64,000 bases of DNA from Ascidia mentula (taxonomy: Eukaryota; Chordata; Ascidiacea; Phlebobranchia; Ascidiidae), in NCBI GenBank assembly GCA_947561715.1, contig OX387197.1, positions 27,182,266-27,246,265 of the forward strand. Reading direction: 5' to 3'. The position numbers were made by a program, and so were the translations under genes. Below are positions 1 through 13,047 of this stretch, one piece after another (the first letter of the stretch is position 1; every line of letters begins with the position of its first letter). A model generated the notes under the pieces. That model saw nothing but the letters and a program-made list of their open reading frames with translations. It made no database searches and was not told the origin of the DNA.

Positions 1-2038
1 GAGGCGTGGTCCGTATATTTTGCATTACGCTTCTCCGATGTGGCAGAAGGTGATATCGCACAGCTTCCCTCGCAAACTCGCCAACCTCTGGGATCTGACA
101 TACGTACGTTGAAGACTCTACCGTGTCCACCAATTCGCTCTCAGGTATGAGTGGGAATCGAACGTGGCACATCAGACGACCAGCGTACACAATTCGCGTC
201 GTCCTTAGGCAATCCCATGGTTAGTTGCTGTTTTTGTTGTGTAATAGTAAAATACTTAAATACACTAGTTAAAATTTAACTGGTCTTTCCTCTTAAACTT
301 GTAACTGTAAAATATGTGAGTACAAAATTACTCACAAAGATGGACGATCAAATTCAGTGCGATCTTTTATTATAAAGGATCATAGAAATATTAATTTCAC
401 ATAATCTTAAATGCACTAAACAAAATCGGACTGGTGTTCTTTATCTTTAAAGAGGTCGCTGTCAAACTCAGATATTGTGGAAACTTCACTACAAACGGTT
501 TTACAAGTTGGAAACAAGTAATGCGTGACTGACCTGTAGCTTAAACCTTGTCTAAAATGTAGTGTGCATTTCACACTTTCACCTTAACCCTTACCTAAAA
601 TAGAGTTTTTAACGAACGCTCGATATCATGCGACTGAAACAACATAGTGGCTTTAAATTGCTCACAAACATAGAACGGGCATCGCAATACACCGATGTTT
701 ATAAATAACTGTCGTTTGTTTAATACCGAGGGAGTAAGTTTAGAACGCAGAACTCGTCTATACTTTTAAAACATCACACTTACTGATCAGCTTCAATCCA
801 ACGCACGAGAGCTTGGAACACGGTTACTTCTGATGGAACGTCAAGATCTTGGCGCTGCACAATTCCTCTTAATTCGCAATATCTCAGTTTCAGGAGCTCC
901 TTTTGATCACAAACTTTATGGAAATTAGTGCTGGCCAGTCGATAGCTTTCTTCCAGCAAAGCTTTGAGCTCGTACAAGTTTGCCACCTGTGTAGATAATT
1001 AACCCCTCTTTTATCATTTGCGGAATAATTAAACAACAAAAAATAAACATTAATCAACGCTGTTTCAGCTGTAAAGGTATATGTAAATGCAACTATTGTA
1101 AAACAACATTAAAAAATACCTGCAAGGTTCGCAGGCAGTTTGATACGTTCAGATGCTTGGTTAGAAAACTCTCGCAAGCTTCAACTATTCTTGGGATTCG
1201 AAGAAATGAAGCAGCCGACAACATGTCATCCACGGTTTTCCGTGAAAGTGTGATCGATCCCCCATAGAAATAATACGTAAAAAAGTCAGATTTTCAGGGG
1301 TTTGAAAGCTTTTCAATATCCCTGTTGGCAGGGTAATGATTTTTAAATTTAAGTTTTCACATTTGAGGTAGTTTGCTGCGTTAAACCGAGTAGAAAACGT
1401 CATAAGAGCCATCTTTTCCCAAAAAAGTTTACACAAACAAAAAACACCAGCACCTGCTACAGATATTGTCCATATCTTTTTATCGTTCGCATATTTAACC
1501 ACAAATTATCTCGGTGTTAAAACTTACTCATACATTCCTTCCAAAATGGCGGCCACGGTGTGGGCTTGGATACCCAGAAGTGGAACTTTCGTCATTTCCG
1601 ACTCGGTGACGTCAACCTTCCGCCGCAAGACGAACATTTCCCGAAGATAATCACTGGATGCAGCCAACACAATCTAAAACGTTGTAAATCTTGTTGCAAA
1701 ATATGAAAATATTACAAATTTTGCCCTAAAAATCTGATCAAATAATTTCATTTCGCTTTTTACCAATTCACCTTATGGGCTTGGAAGCTTGCATTGTCCA
1801 CAGTCAACACCACGTCACACAGATCCCTCGTCTTATACAAAGCAGATATTCCAGACACAAGCGATTGCTGGTGATTTGACAAACTGTATACCTCAGTTTC
1901 CAAGCCAGAAGCTGCTTGGTAAGCATTGGAGTCCTTTAAATTAACAGTTAAAGAACCCGTCGATTTGATGGGGTTTAAAACCCCCGAAGGGGTTACGTAA
2001 CTTCCGACGCGATTAACTTGTTTTCGACCAGTTTGCAT
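1..2038 (-). CDS. Kelch-like protein, BTB and BACK domains (3' end outside window)
   Basis: Probable CUL3 ubiquitin-ligase adaptor of the KLHL family. Five exons read on the minus strand: 1772-2038, 1528-1673, 1120-1276, 784-986 and 1-203 (continuing off the left edge); phases fit throughout, giving about 325 residues. A ~65-residue low-complexity N-terminus precedes a BTB domain (CDVVLTVDNASFQAHK, then IVLAASSDYLREMF, then DDMLSAASFLRIPRIVEACE) and a BACK domain (LRYCELRGIVQR, CHVRFPLIPESELVDTVE). The kelch propellers must lie beyond the edge. The start ATG at 2036-2038 is the first in the open frame. Oddity: the intron between exons 2 and 3 has no AG at the point where the BTB frame resumes (it ends ..ttttttac). 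Divergent from YJU2B, sharing a ~470 bp upstream region. The exact KLHL paralogue cannot be named without the kelch repeats. Confidence 0.85.
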
Positions 2039-2508
2039 CAGAAATTATAATTGTAACAAAACATGTCCTGTATGTGAGAATGTCAACACAAGTAAAAATG
2101 TTTCTATGGCGTAACAATTGAAATTGTGACAATTTATTATGTGCAGTGAGGCGTGAAGAAAGAAACAAACAGGCTCGGCAAAGTTGTTCGCGAAAAATTT
2201 TGTCGAAGAAATGTTAAGAGAGTATCTCAGTGATTTCAGAAATCGTTATTTTCTTTTTCACAATGTTTGCAGCGTTGCTTTAGTCACTTCGTAAATGTCC
2301 AGCATCTTGGCAGGGTGACATTTTATGTTGAGACACAATTTTTGTCAAATCGTTTAATGTTAATTTGCTTGTATGTGATATTATTGATACGGTGTGCGAT
2401 CGACAGCCTGCCAGGGGCCTTTGGTTTTTTGATCAAGTTTTTATTTATTAATCACATTTGCTTGTATGTTTAGGATTTTCATCTTGTTGAAGAACAGGAG
2501 ATATAAAA
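2039..2508. promoter_or_regulatory. Divergent intergenic promoter region, KLHL / YJU2B
   Basis: About 470 bp between the KLHL start codon (minus) and the first YJU2B codon (plus). It must hold the 5' UTRs and promoters of both genes. No TATA box or specific operator was recognised; this is inferred from the head-to-head arrangement only. Confidence 0.4.
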
Positions 2509-5034
2509 ATGGTATTTTTTGTTCATTTTGACTTTTTTCCATCAACTGCAAATAATTGCTAAAAATGTTGTGTTTATTACAGTGTGATTTAATTTACACT
2601 TGGAAACAGTTTATTTGTTTATAAATCCCAATATTTACTTTGTTGCTTTGCAGGGAGAGCGCAAAGGAGTCAACAAGTATTATCCCCCTGATTTTGACTA
2701 TAAGAAACATGGATCGCTTGATCGCTACCACAACTCCCATCCACTCCGTGAGAGAGCCAGGAAGTTGTCACAAGTATGAAAATACTTCCTTGCAAAAGTC
2801 ATGACATGCAAATGACAAGAGAGCTTTTCCTCTTATGGCCTGTAAATTGGGGACATTCCAGTGTGAAAACTGATATTTATTATTGTTGGTCTATTTAATG
2901 ATGTGCATGCAATTATTGGTGCAACATTTCTGACTTGTAAAGTTCCAAAAAGCTGATGATTGGTTCAATTTTCAATTCCACAAAGAAAGAAACTGTTTAT
3001 TTGTTGTAAAATGCCTAGCAAGCCGATATAGAAAAAATCCTGTGAAGAACATGTTCTTAAAACAAAAATATGTGAATGTGCCATCTTGCCTGAAGATGTT
3101 TAATATTTCCAAAGAAGTAAATATAATATCTCTGTTTTCAGGGCATTCTCATCATCCGCTTCGAGATGCCGTACAATATTTGGTGCAACGGATGCAACAG
3201 TCACATTGGGATGGGAGTACGTTACAATGCTGAAAAGAAAATGGTTTGAACTTCATTTTTTTTTAATTAAAAATTTTATTAAAAATGTGTTGAATGATTT
3301 TTTTTCATAACCGTTTGCTGAGTAAAAAAATACTTAAATAATTATATTTTGTGATGGCATTAGTTTTTGCCGAAATGTTTTTGAACATGACAATGTTATG
3401 GGCCAGTCTTTTTATACTCGAATATTGTGTGGATTTTGCATTATGTCAATACTTACCAGATAAGTTACAAATTTCTATGTGTTTTCATGCAGATGGGAAA
3501 GTACTATTCGACGATCATTTACAAATTCCGGATGAAATGTCATCTTTGTGAGCAACACTTCGAAATCCAGACTGATCCCGCTAACTGCGAGTACGTCATA
3601 CTCAGTGGAGCGCGAAGAAAGGAGGAGAGATGGGACGCAAAAAATAACGAACAAATTGAAATGACAGGTTGGTGGATGAACTTGTATTTTTGAAGATTTA
3701 AAAAATTATTAAAAAAGGTAATGAATGTAATTTGGCACAAAATAGTTTCTCATCACTAGTTTTGGCAGAATTACCAGTGACACCAATATATCAAAATATA
3801 AATAAAATGTTTGAAACAAAATGTTTTGGATTGAAGTCCGCTAGTTTATTGCAAACAATAGAAAAATCGATTTTGTCCACATAGACATCATTACCACTAT
3901 TGATAAATTTTTCTGAACTTTTTTGCGATATTGTTTCTGTGTCATAAAAATGATCGTAATAATTTCAGATCATGATGTTAAGAAGAAATTGACGAGTGAC
4001 CCCATGTTTAAACTTGAACATCAAGTCAAAGACAAACAGAAACTCGAAACTGTCGTTCCAACATTAGAGGAAATCCAGGATATTCAGGATGAGAAGAAAG
4101 ATGATTATCTTCTAAACAAAGCTTTGAGAAAATCATTTAGAGAGGAGAAAAAAGTGTGTTTTTGTTTAAACCTAAGAGTGTTTATACAAGATGTTATGGA
4201 TATGTGTGGTGAAATGTTGGTAATCTGTTCATCACTTTTGTATATATTGTTTTTATAATTACTGATATGAACATTTATCCTAACTGACTGTGGTCAAATA
4301 ATCCTCTTTGCAGAGGTTAGAAGAAGTTGCCAAGCATGACGCAAACTTGCTGGAAAAATCGTCGTTAAACATTCCCCTTCTGCCCGAATCTAGTGAAGAC
4401 AGGAAGATGGCAGAACTCATGCATTACCAAACCGCAAAATGTAAAGTTTATTAAATTACTTAATAGATGTTGAATATTTGATTGTGTGTTTGTGGTTTTG
4501 TATTAAGAATCCTTAATATTAGGATTTATTTAACGAACTTGTTGTTTTGTAGCATTTGATGCAAAGCAGGATGAACTGCGGACAGACATTGATTCTAAGC
4601 CGGTTTTTGAAAGTAATCTCAAGAAAAAAGTTGAGTCTTCATTAAAACACTTCTCATCCAAACTCCCAGAGACGCTCACGAAGACGTTGCAAGCGAAAGT
4701 TTCGAACCACCTGTGGTCGACTGATGCCCAAAAAACACGAGCGATTTCTTCAAACAAGAATCCGCTGGGAATAAAAATATCAAAACGGAAAAAGATGGGA
4801 ACCAATTTGAAAAGAAACATTGAAAAACATCCACAAATTACAAAACAAATGCTGCAATCAAACATTGTAAAGAAAGTTAATCCCCTGAAGATTAATCCCC
4901 ACGAAACTCCATCCACGACAATGAATGAAGTAAAACCAAGCGCGCTACAATCAAACAAATTAAGTTGTTTAGTTTCATATTCAGATGCAAGTTCTGAAAA
5001 CAGTGATGACCAACTATCCGACCGTGAAAGTTGA
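2509..5034 (+). CDS. YJU2B: YJU2B / CCDC130 splicing-factor-like protein
   Basis: Nuclear protein of the YJU2/CWC16 family, associated with spliceosome activation. Exons: 2509-2511 (ATG alone), 2654-2773, 3142-3243, 3493-3667, 3969-4153, 4314-4440, 4553-5034; all phases agree and give 397 residues, against 396 in human CCDC130 (from memory). The N-terminal half matches the family almost word for word: GERKGVNKYYPPDF, HNSHPLRERARKLSQG, RFEMPYNIWCNGC, FRMKCHLC, QTDPANCEYV, RKEERWDAKNNEQ. The two CxxC pairs (WCNGC and KCHLC) are the predicted zinc ligands. The C-terminal half is basic and low-complexity, ending in an acidic serine-rich tail, as in the vertebrate protein. The least certain point is the first exon: only an ATG sits before the donor at 2512, chosen because the family starts M-GERKGV and exon 2 opens at GGA. 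SLC44A1 starts 275 bp downstream on the same strand. Confidence 0.93.
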
Positions 5035-5308
5035 TGAAAGACCGACAGATTATTCACTTTGTGATTTTCTGCTACAATATTGCAATCTGTTTCATTTTGA
5101 AATGTTTAATTTGTTTGTTAGTTATTTATGGACTGTGATTTCTTGATGGTGAATTCTTCAGGCAAAAGTGACAAATTGAACATTGAGCTTAAAATCTTTG
5201 TTTTTTTTTTGCTTTACAACCGATGTTTTTAACTTTTCCAAATGTTGGATGAAATTTCGGTTTCAGCAGAAATAGGTGTAGGTCTAAGTTGTTTTGTTGC
5301 ACGTTGCC

Positions 5309-8300
5309 ATGGGTTGTTGCTACAGTGCTGCTAGACGACGTCCCAATGAGGACCCCCCCAAACCACAGTACTGGAAACCCCTCCAGAAGCGATCGTGCAC
5401 CGATATCATCCCTCTATGTGTATTTGTCCTATTCTTCGTCGGCATGGTGAGCAACCAAACTTCAAGCAGTGACATAAACTTTAACAAGCTGCAGGATTTT
5501 TTTATTGCTGACTAATAAAGTTGGGTCTGTCTCTTTGGTGTCAACAACCTTTCCAGTTCTAACCTCAGAAGTGTATTTTTATTTTCATGCAAAAGAGCCA
5601 TCATTAGGAACTGCAGACAGTAGTATATTAATTGTTAATAAGTTATATTTAACTTACATAACTTTTACTGACATGCAATTTACTTCAATCTTGTGCAACA
5701 CTGAGCATTCTCTTGCACAGATTATCATTGCTGCTTTCTCAATTGCGAGCGGTGCAGCTAGCCGGTTGATCAACGGATACGACAGTTACGGGAATATTTG
5801 TGACAGAACAAACAAAAAAATTACTGAACATCCAAACTCTGGGCTGGATTTGCGCGGAAAAAAGTAAGAAAATATTTCCCATCTTCACCTGAAATCAATT
5901 TAAAGTTACTTAAAAAAATAATTTTGTGCATTTTTTGTTGATTCATTCAACACCCTAAATATTGTTAGGTCACAATTTCTTCCATCTACTTGGTTCAATT
6001 AGTTTATAAATATACTCCAAAAGTCCATGTTTAACAAGGAAAAAAAAACAGATATCAAAACAGATATTATCCATAAGATATTTTCTAAATCGTTATAAAA
6101 GATTCCAATCCGCGAGTACTTGCAAACATTGTTACTACCAAGTGGAATTGTTAAATGATTTCCACATATCATTATAATTGTACAGATATGTTTTCTTTAT
6201 GGATGTTCTTGACCCACATTCTTCATTGGAAATTTGTGTGAGCAAATGCCCGGACAAAGAACTTCAAACTTTACAGGTTAGAACTTTTAAAACTGCTGGA
6301 ATTGCGAGAAATAATTATAAATAAATGATTGTAATATTTCAAAGGTGTTTAATATGAACAGATTTGTGTTTATTTTTTAAATAATGGTTTTCAATTTTTT
6401 TTTCTTGTGACATCTTACCATTTTTTTTTTGTAAAACAAGCCAAATTTTCCTTGTTTTTTTTTGTCATAAATTTGTTGTTATTTTCATTAAATCACCAAT
6501 GTTTAAAACTATTCATTGAATTATTATGTTTTTTCTTTAGGATTTATACAACTTTTATGAGGAAACTGGATCACAACTTTGTGATTACAATCTTGATCCA
6601 AAGGATTATGTAAGCCAGGGAGTGAATAGCAAGGTTGGAAACTGCCCCGTGCTGCCTGTTGACCCAAGGTAACCCCATGTGTTGACTAACATAAGTGGTG
6701 GCGATTTAAAGTTAAAATATTATTGTCTGTAAGCTTTTAAAGCAATGCATCCGATCCGATCTGTGTTGCAGGATTTTGGTTAAACCTCAAACTTGAAAAC
6801 ATGAGGTCTTTTAAATAAATTGTTACTGACAATTGCACAAAAATGAACGGGTCATTTGTTTGTGCACTTTTGTCATAAATTCAAACACTTTTTTCTTTTT
6901 ACTTCAACTCATAATGTATTAATGGGGTTGCATATTTTTTCTTGAATGATTTTGTGACAAATTGTTTTTTCCAGCACCGTTGTGTTGTACCGATGTGCAC
7001 CGAGCAATGTCCTCGATTTCCTGGTTGACATGGTGAAGTTTCTCAATAATCTCGACACCCTGTCCAGAGTACTCAGTGAAATTTACATGTGCAGATACGC
7101 CATTATCGGCTTGTGCTTTCTGGCTGTTTGTAAGTATCCAATATTATTTCAGACATAAACCCTGTACATTTATGTTGGGTTTTCCACTTTATTGAAAGCT
7201 GTTGTGCATGTTTTATATAAAACTAGATGAACTTTTACATTCCAGTGGTTTCGTTTGTAATTGTCCTTCTCATCCGATACATGGCAAGCATCGTGGTTTA
7301 CATCATCAACATTATCGTCGTTCTTGCTTCTCTTGGTAAGTTTTATCTGCTCTGCATACCTTGCTACCTTTCTTCCATGTTAAACAAGAACATACGTGGC
7401 ACAATGGATGAGCAATGTGTAATGTCATGAGTAGAAGAAGTTACTGTGTTGTCATACGAACCTACTTTATATGTGTATAATAAACCATTCTATAGCAGTT
7501 CCAAAATATCAAACAATATTCAGTTCATATAATTCTCCTGCTCTGGGTTTAGTATTTTCACCAAATGCAGAGAAAATAATTACATGCGTTAAATTAAGTG
7601 GGAAGAAATAAAGGGAAATATTGAGGGAATGAATGTAAATGAGGGGTTGGCTTTCTGCATCAATAATTCACACCAAGCAAACAAAGCATGAAATATTGCA
7701 CTACAGTTTAATGTGTTTGTCATGTATGGAAAGCCTGCTTTTAAACTTTTTCCATGTTAAACTTTTAATTTACTTACAGCTGGTACTGGGTTATTGTGGT
7801 GGACTTATGCGTCGGCAAAACTTAACCTGGAAAAGCCTTTCAACATCACTCTTATATCTGAGCAGGATAATGTGGACACTTTCCTCTGGTATTCCATCAT
7901 AGCAACCGTTGTTACGGTGAGTGAAAGCTTTAAGATATTTTCTTAAAATTAAATATTGTTGTTTTTTATCCGTTTTTGTTTTGGTGGATTGGAACAACTG
8001 GATGTCTTTGTTCATTGGGGTTGCAGAGAAATTGATTTCACGGGTTTCTCTAAAGATTTTGGTCATTTTTTAATTTTGTTTCTGGGAGTCTGAAGTTTGT
8101 CATATGGTCAAACAACAGCATTCAATTTAAAACAGCTAAATATTGTTTCCTCAATTTTTATTTGAAATATTTGCAGTTGATTATCCTCCTGCTGATTTTG
8201 GTGATGAGAAAACGAGTTGCGTTGACGGTCGATCTTTTCTACGAAGCTGGACGTTGTATGGTTCACGTCCCGTTCTTGTTACTTCAGCCGTTATGGACGT

Positions 8301-10920
8301 TCGTAATCCTCATACTCTTCTGGATGTGTTGGATCGTTGTGTTCGGGTTTCTTGCAACCGCCGGTAAAATATGACTTGATACACTTCAATACACTTTGGA
8401 GTGAAATATCTGTAAAGTTGCCAACAAAAAAACAAACATTTTTTAAACAGTTATAGAAAATTACATGTGATGTCCAACAGGTTTGAGAACTTGAATAACA
8501 AATTTACTTCGAAACATTATACACAGATATTATGTTAACGTTTATATACTAAGACATGCCCCATTCTAACTCTTTCCAGACTATTTGTTCTCATGAATTG
8601 TTTTAAACTTTCTATGTTCCAGGTGAGCCTTATATGGTGAATGAACATGAAGGTTGGGTGAGGTTCAACGAGACAATTGTGGTTCGCTACATGTGGTGGT
8701 ATCATCTTATCGGCGTCGTGTGGATAAGTGAGTTCATACTGGCTTGTCAGCAAATGACAATCGCTGGTGCGGTCGCAAAGTTTTATTTCACAAGGTTGGT
8801 TTAAGCTCTTACTGCTCTGTAATATTTTACACTAAATTTCAAGCTATATTGATTTTGTTTGTGTTTTTTTCATGACAAAAAATAGAATTGCCAAAACATT
8901 TTTGAAATAAATAAAGAAACAATGTTTTCTGCAGTACGGGTGACACCTTTATTCTTAAAGAATATAATTTGGGGGAAAATATACAATAAAATGTACTTTG
9001 ACATAACAGAGACAAGAAAAAACTTGGCAACCCAATCTTGTCTTCGATTGGTCGAGTTATAGCCAATCACATCGGTTCGTGTGCCCTGGGTTCTTTCATC
9101 ATCGTGTTGGTGAAAATTCCACGATGCATTCTTATGTATATTGAAAGACAGATCAAAGACTCGGTGAGAAATGTAACAAATATTGCGTTCTCCAAACTTC
9201 ATTTTATCAACAATTATCAATAAAACCCGAATAACTTTGTAGCAAAACTTCCAACATCTGTTTTAATAATTGTTATAACCTTTTTTGCAGCAAAATATTG
9301 TGGCGAAGATCTTGGTGAAATGTTGCATCTTGTGTCTCTGCATCTTGGAGAGGTGTCTACGTTATCTTAACTACGTGAGTTTACAATTTCTACATTACCT
9401 ACAGTTGTATGTCCACTGATTTTCCAAAGCCACACCGAAATTGTAAAAAATGTCTTTTGAAATTTTAGCATGTGTATTCCTATACCATTGTATAGATAAA
9501 GTGATATTCTTGACTAAATGTTTAATTATTTTACATGTATTGGCTGCGTGTTTCTTGCTGACTTGAAAAGCCATATTAACAATTTTATTTTCAAAGCCAA
9601 TTAGAAACTGCAGCAGATATTCATGTCCTGTATAATGTTTTTCCAGAATGCGTACTGTCTTGTTGCCATCAACGGAACTCACTTCTGCAGATCAGCTTGC
9701 GATGCCGTGGCAACTCTACTTTCAAATGTTCTCCGTGTCATCGCCATCAATTCTGTTGGGGCGTTTGTTTTGTTTTTAGGTCGGTAGATTTTCTATGCTT
9801 GGAATATTATATTCAGCAATTATTTGCAAGTTTTGATTATCAACGAATATTTTATACAGCTATAGGTTATTTGTGTTCATGGAAGTTATGGTGTTTGGGC
9901 AAATTCCATTCTGATTCCTTCCTCAATAATCATTAGTTGTAACAAATTCATGCACATCAAAGCAAATGTTTTATTGAAAAAACGGAATCCACTTGAGCAT
10001 TTAGAAATCAAACCGAGTCTAATAATAGCGCACTATTTGTACCATGCATGAAAAAGTTGAATATTTTGAATATGAAACCTTCACTTGTGATTGACAACAC
10101 TTGATGGAAAGAGACATCCTTTAACAAAATATTATTAATTCACCCTTGATCTTATTTGGTTTCAGGTAAATTAGTGGTTGTTGGGATAGTGGCCGGTGTG
10201 GGTGGACTCCTGGTGTTACGATACCACCCCAACGTACACTACGTTGCGGCACCCGTGGGAGTTGTGGCCGTGTTCTCCTACCTCACTGCACACTGCTTCC
10301 TCTCCGTGTACGAGATGGCTGTGGACACTCTGCTGTTGTGTTTCTGCGAGGATAGCAGAGTAAACGATGGAACTCCCGGGAAGGAATATTTCATGCCAAA
10401 ATCACTCATGGTGAGATGCTGTTAGTTTTGTGAATTTTTTTTGTAACATTAAAAAACCACATATCGGAACTTTGTGATAGAAGTAAAAAAATAACTCATA
10501 TTAAACGGTTCCAGGAATCACTTTTACTATTCTACGGCCATGATCACAACAATTTCTCTCGTCCTTTTTTTTGACCACTTTTCTGGAAATAGTTGGATCA
10601 AAGTTTTTTTTAAACTTGGTATTTATTTGGGCCACGATTGTTACGTCAGACCTGGATTTCCATGTCACAATTTTAAGTAAAATGTTGGTAAATGTTGGTA
10701 TTGTTGATTTATGTCCCGAGAATTGTTTTGAAGTAAATTCAGTGTTGTTGAGATGTTTATGTTGAGATATAACCATGGTGATTTGTTTGAAATAATGACG
10801 TGAATTTTGCAGGTTTATGTGAAAAACAGCAGCAAGCACCTGAACACACTGGAAGGGAAGAAAGAGAAAAAGAAAAAAGGCGAGGAGGAAGCACTGAACC
10901 ATGAAACATCACCTGTATAA
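5309..10920 (+). CDS. SLC44A1: Choline transporter-like protein 1 (SLC44A1/CTL1)
   Basis: Multi-pass choline transporter of plasma and mitochondrial membranes. Fourteen exons: 5309-5446, 5721-5863, 6186-6276, 6541-6668, 6975-7129, 7246-7335, 7780-7916, 8177-8363, 8623-8794, 9010-9163, 9291-9374, 9647-9779, 10166-10410, 10813-10920; phases all agree, 654 residues, the family's usual length. Landmarks: MGCC N-terminus, RSCTDI before TM1, GYDSYGNIC at the start of the large extracellular loop, conserved loop cysteines (C.SKCPD, LCDYNL, NCPVLP, YRCAP), then [61 protein letters not shown] and [10 protein letters not shown]. The tail is a lysine-glutamate-rich stretch after KSLM. The MGCC start is the first ATG of the open frame and matches vertebrate CTL1. 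It is the longest gene in the window. A possible 5' UTR splice acceptor lies just upstream (near 5265). Confidence 0.96.
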
Positions 10921-13047
10921 ACAATATTAACTTTTCCCATTCACTACATTGTAACAAACACACAAATGTTTAATTTCTAGATGTTTTTTTTAACATTGAT
11001 AATGTGGTACATTGTCAGAAGGTACTTTATTACAAAGCTGCTTTCAAGTTTTAACTCTGATATAATTTTAACCACTTAAAGTCACATTTGATTCATGTGT
11101 TCAAGATCGCAATTAATTACCATGGATCATTACGCATGTGAACAAATGTTTTAATCTTGAAACATTTTTGTCACAATTTGTTCAAGCCGATTTTTCAATG
11201 CCTGTAGCAAACAGTGCCATCGTGTGGCAACACTTTTTCTGTGTTTGGTGACCGTCTTTTGTACTGTTTTTGTTCTTTTAACACCTATTCATTGTTGGTC
11301 GTACTTATTCTACTGTTTCTTGTTTTGATTGAATGCGAGAATACTTCTGTAAAAGCTGCGGCGACATTTCAACACGAGCTTTCTGCTCTTGGATGCTTGA
11401 ACATTTTTTTTTACATTGTGATATTTTGTGTTAACTTGTAGCAACTTTCTATTGCGCAGTGCTTTGTGTTCAACTTACTTTTTTGTTCATTTAACTTTTG
11501 AAGTGAAACTAACCAATCCATAATTCCCCCACCTTGTGCTCATCTTCCCACACTAACAAGCATGATAGAAATATTTGAAACTTTAAAACCTGCCTTTTAA
11601 ATTTGTGAGACAAATAATTATTTGTTTGGGAGTTTTTTCCGGTGCAAAAAATTTCACCATTGTAAATTTTTACTTACAAGACCTGCTAACGGTGCCATGA
11701 AATGATCTGATGTTGTTTTAAATAAACATGGTAGCTTTTATTTCTGTTCCAATATTATTTGTTGCAGATTCAACTTAAACCGAAAACAGGAACATATAAA
11801 ATATTTACCAAATTGTTGCTTTAGGGCAGAGTTGACTGAAATATTGCGGTTTTAAACCAGTTAATGCAGCTTCTCGAATTTCATCCGCAATCTGAACAAA
11901 CTGCCTTGATTTTTGTACCAAATATTCTGGTGCTCTACAGGTTGGAAATATCCCTGCTTGAGGCTTGGCCCCTAACGTTTTGGCAAAAATCACAAGCAAA
12001 CCTTTTGTAAATCTCTCTGTTTCAGAAAACAAAAATACAAAATCTACAACGCAAATACACGCGGAAATTCTTCGGTTTCTCCGCAAACAAGCGGAAAAGG
12101 TTTCGGGAAAATAATGTTTCTGGAAAAAAAATTCTGTCAATCAAATGGTGTACAAGGGGATTGAGGCGGTACAGGGACAGAATATTTTGCGAAACACTGC
12201 CATAGTTTAGTAGCAGACGCTTGAATTTGTGGAATTTTTTTGTACAAAATAAAACAAATGTTGATGAGAGTAATTACAGCTTCCCGCTGCCAGTAGATTT
12301 TGGCAGACATTAAATCTAATTCCCATTAATATCGAGGTTTTCGTGATAATATAAGTTGATGAAATCGGTTGATGAAATTAGTAACATCTTGTACAGAGGG
12401 ATCGCATTCAAAACAATATCTCATAATTTATAGGAGCCGGCGTTTACGTAGACACAGTAAAATGTCATGTATGCTGTAAAGTAAGACGGGGAGACGTCTG
12501 CAAGGTGGCGCTAACGAGTCGGGCACTGATCCGTGACGTGCATTACACAGTTGGTTGTCATGCCAACACGGGCGCGGTCGTTCTGAAGAAAAAGTTCCAC
12601 AAAATTTGCTACAAAACCGTAAAACTGGGGGGGGTGGAAGACACAGTGGAAAACACGTCACTCCAACATGGGGGGTGTAGTTGGGGGGGTGCAAGGGGAA
12701 TCACCTCCACGCCCTGCGGCTGTCACTCATGCTGGAAGCGACGGACGAAGCTTTGCTCACGTTTGACTGCCTGGTCGTGTTGTTGCTATGACGACTCAAG
12801 CGACCTGAAAACATTAATTTCTTACCGAGGACGAAGTAAAACCAATCATTGTGATCGCAACAATCTTTAACTTACAAAACACTTGGATGCAATTGTTCGA
12901 ACCAAACGTTATCAAATGTTCAAGTGGCGAAAACAAGATGTTTTATCTCGTTTCGTCACCGGAAAGTGGAACTCGAAATTGCTTCCTTAGAAAACCGACT
13001 TATTGGCAAAGAAATTGTGTCGTTTATAAATGCTTAACAAAATTTCC
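10921..13047. other. Intergenic region, 3' flanks of SLC44A1 and CEP41
   Basis: The two neighbouring genes converge here. An AATAAA-type signal near 11720 could end the SLC44A1 transcript. The part from about 12430 to 13047 is richer in G and C, with runs of G at 12626-12690, and is probably CEP41 3' UTR. Open frames present in both directions show no recognisable domain and no exon structure. I see no gene. Confidence 0.5.

Noticed and set aside
10501-10902. Minus-strand frame of 133 codons
   Set aside because: It covers the last intron and is antisense to the final exon of SLC44A1; the lysine-rich sense exon creates the long antisense frame.
12428-12870. Overlapping open frames on both strands in a G-run-rich region
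   Set aside because: No domain, no splice context and heavy low-complexity; better explained as CEP41 3' UTR.
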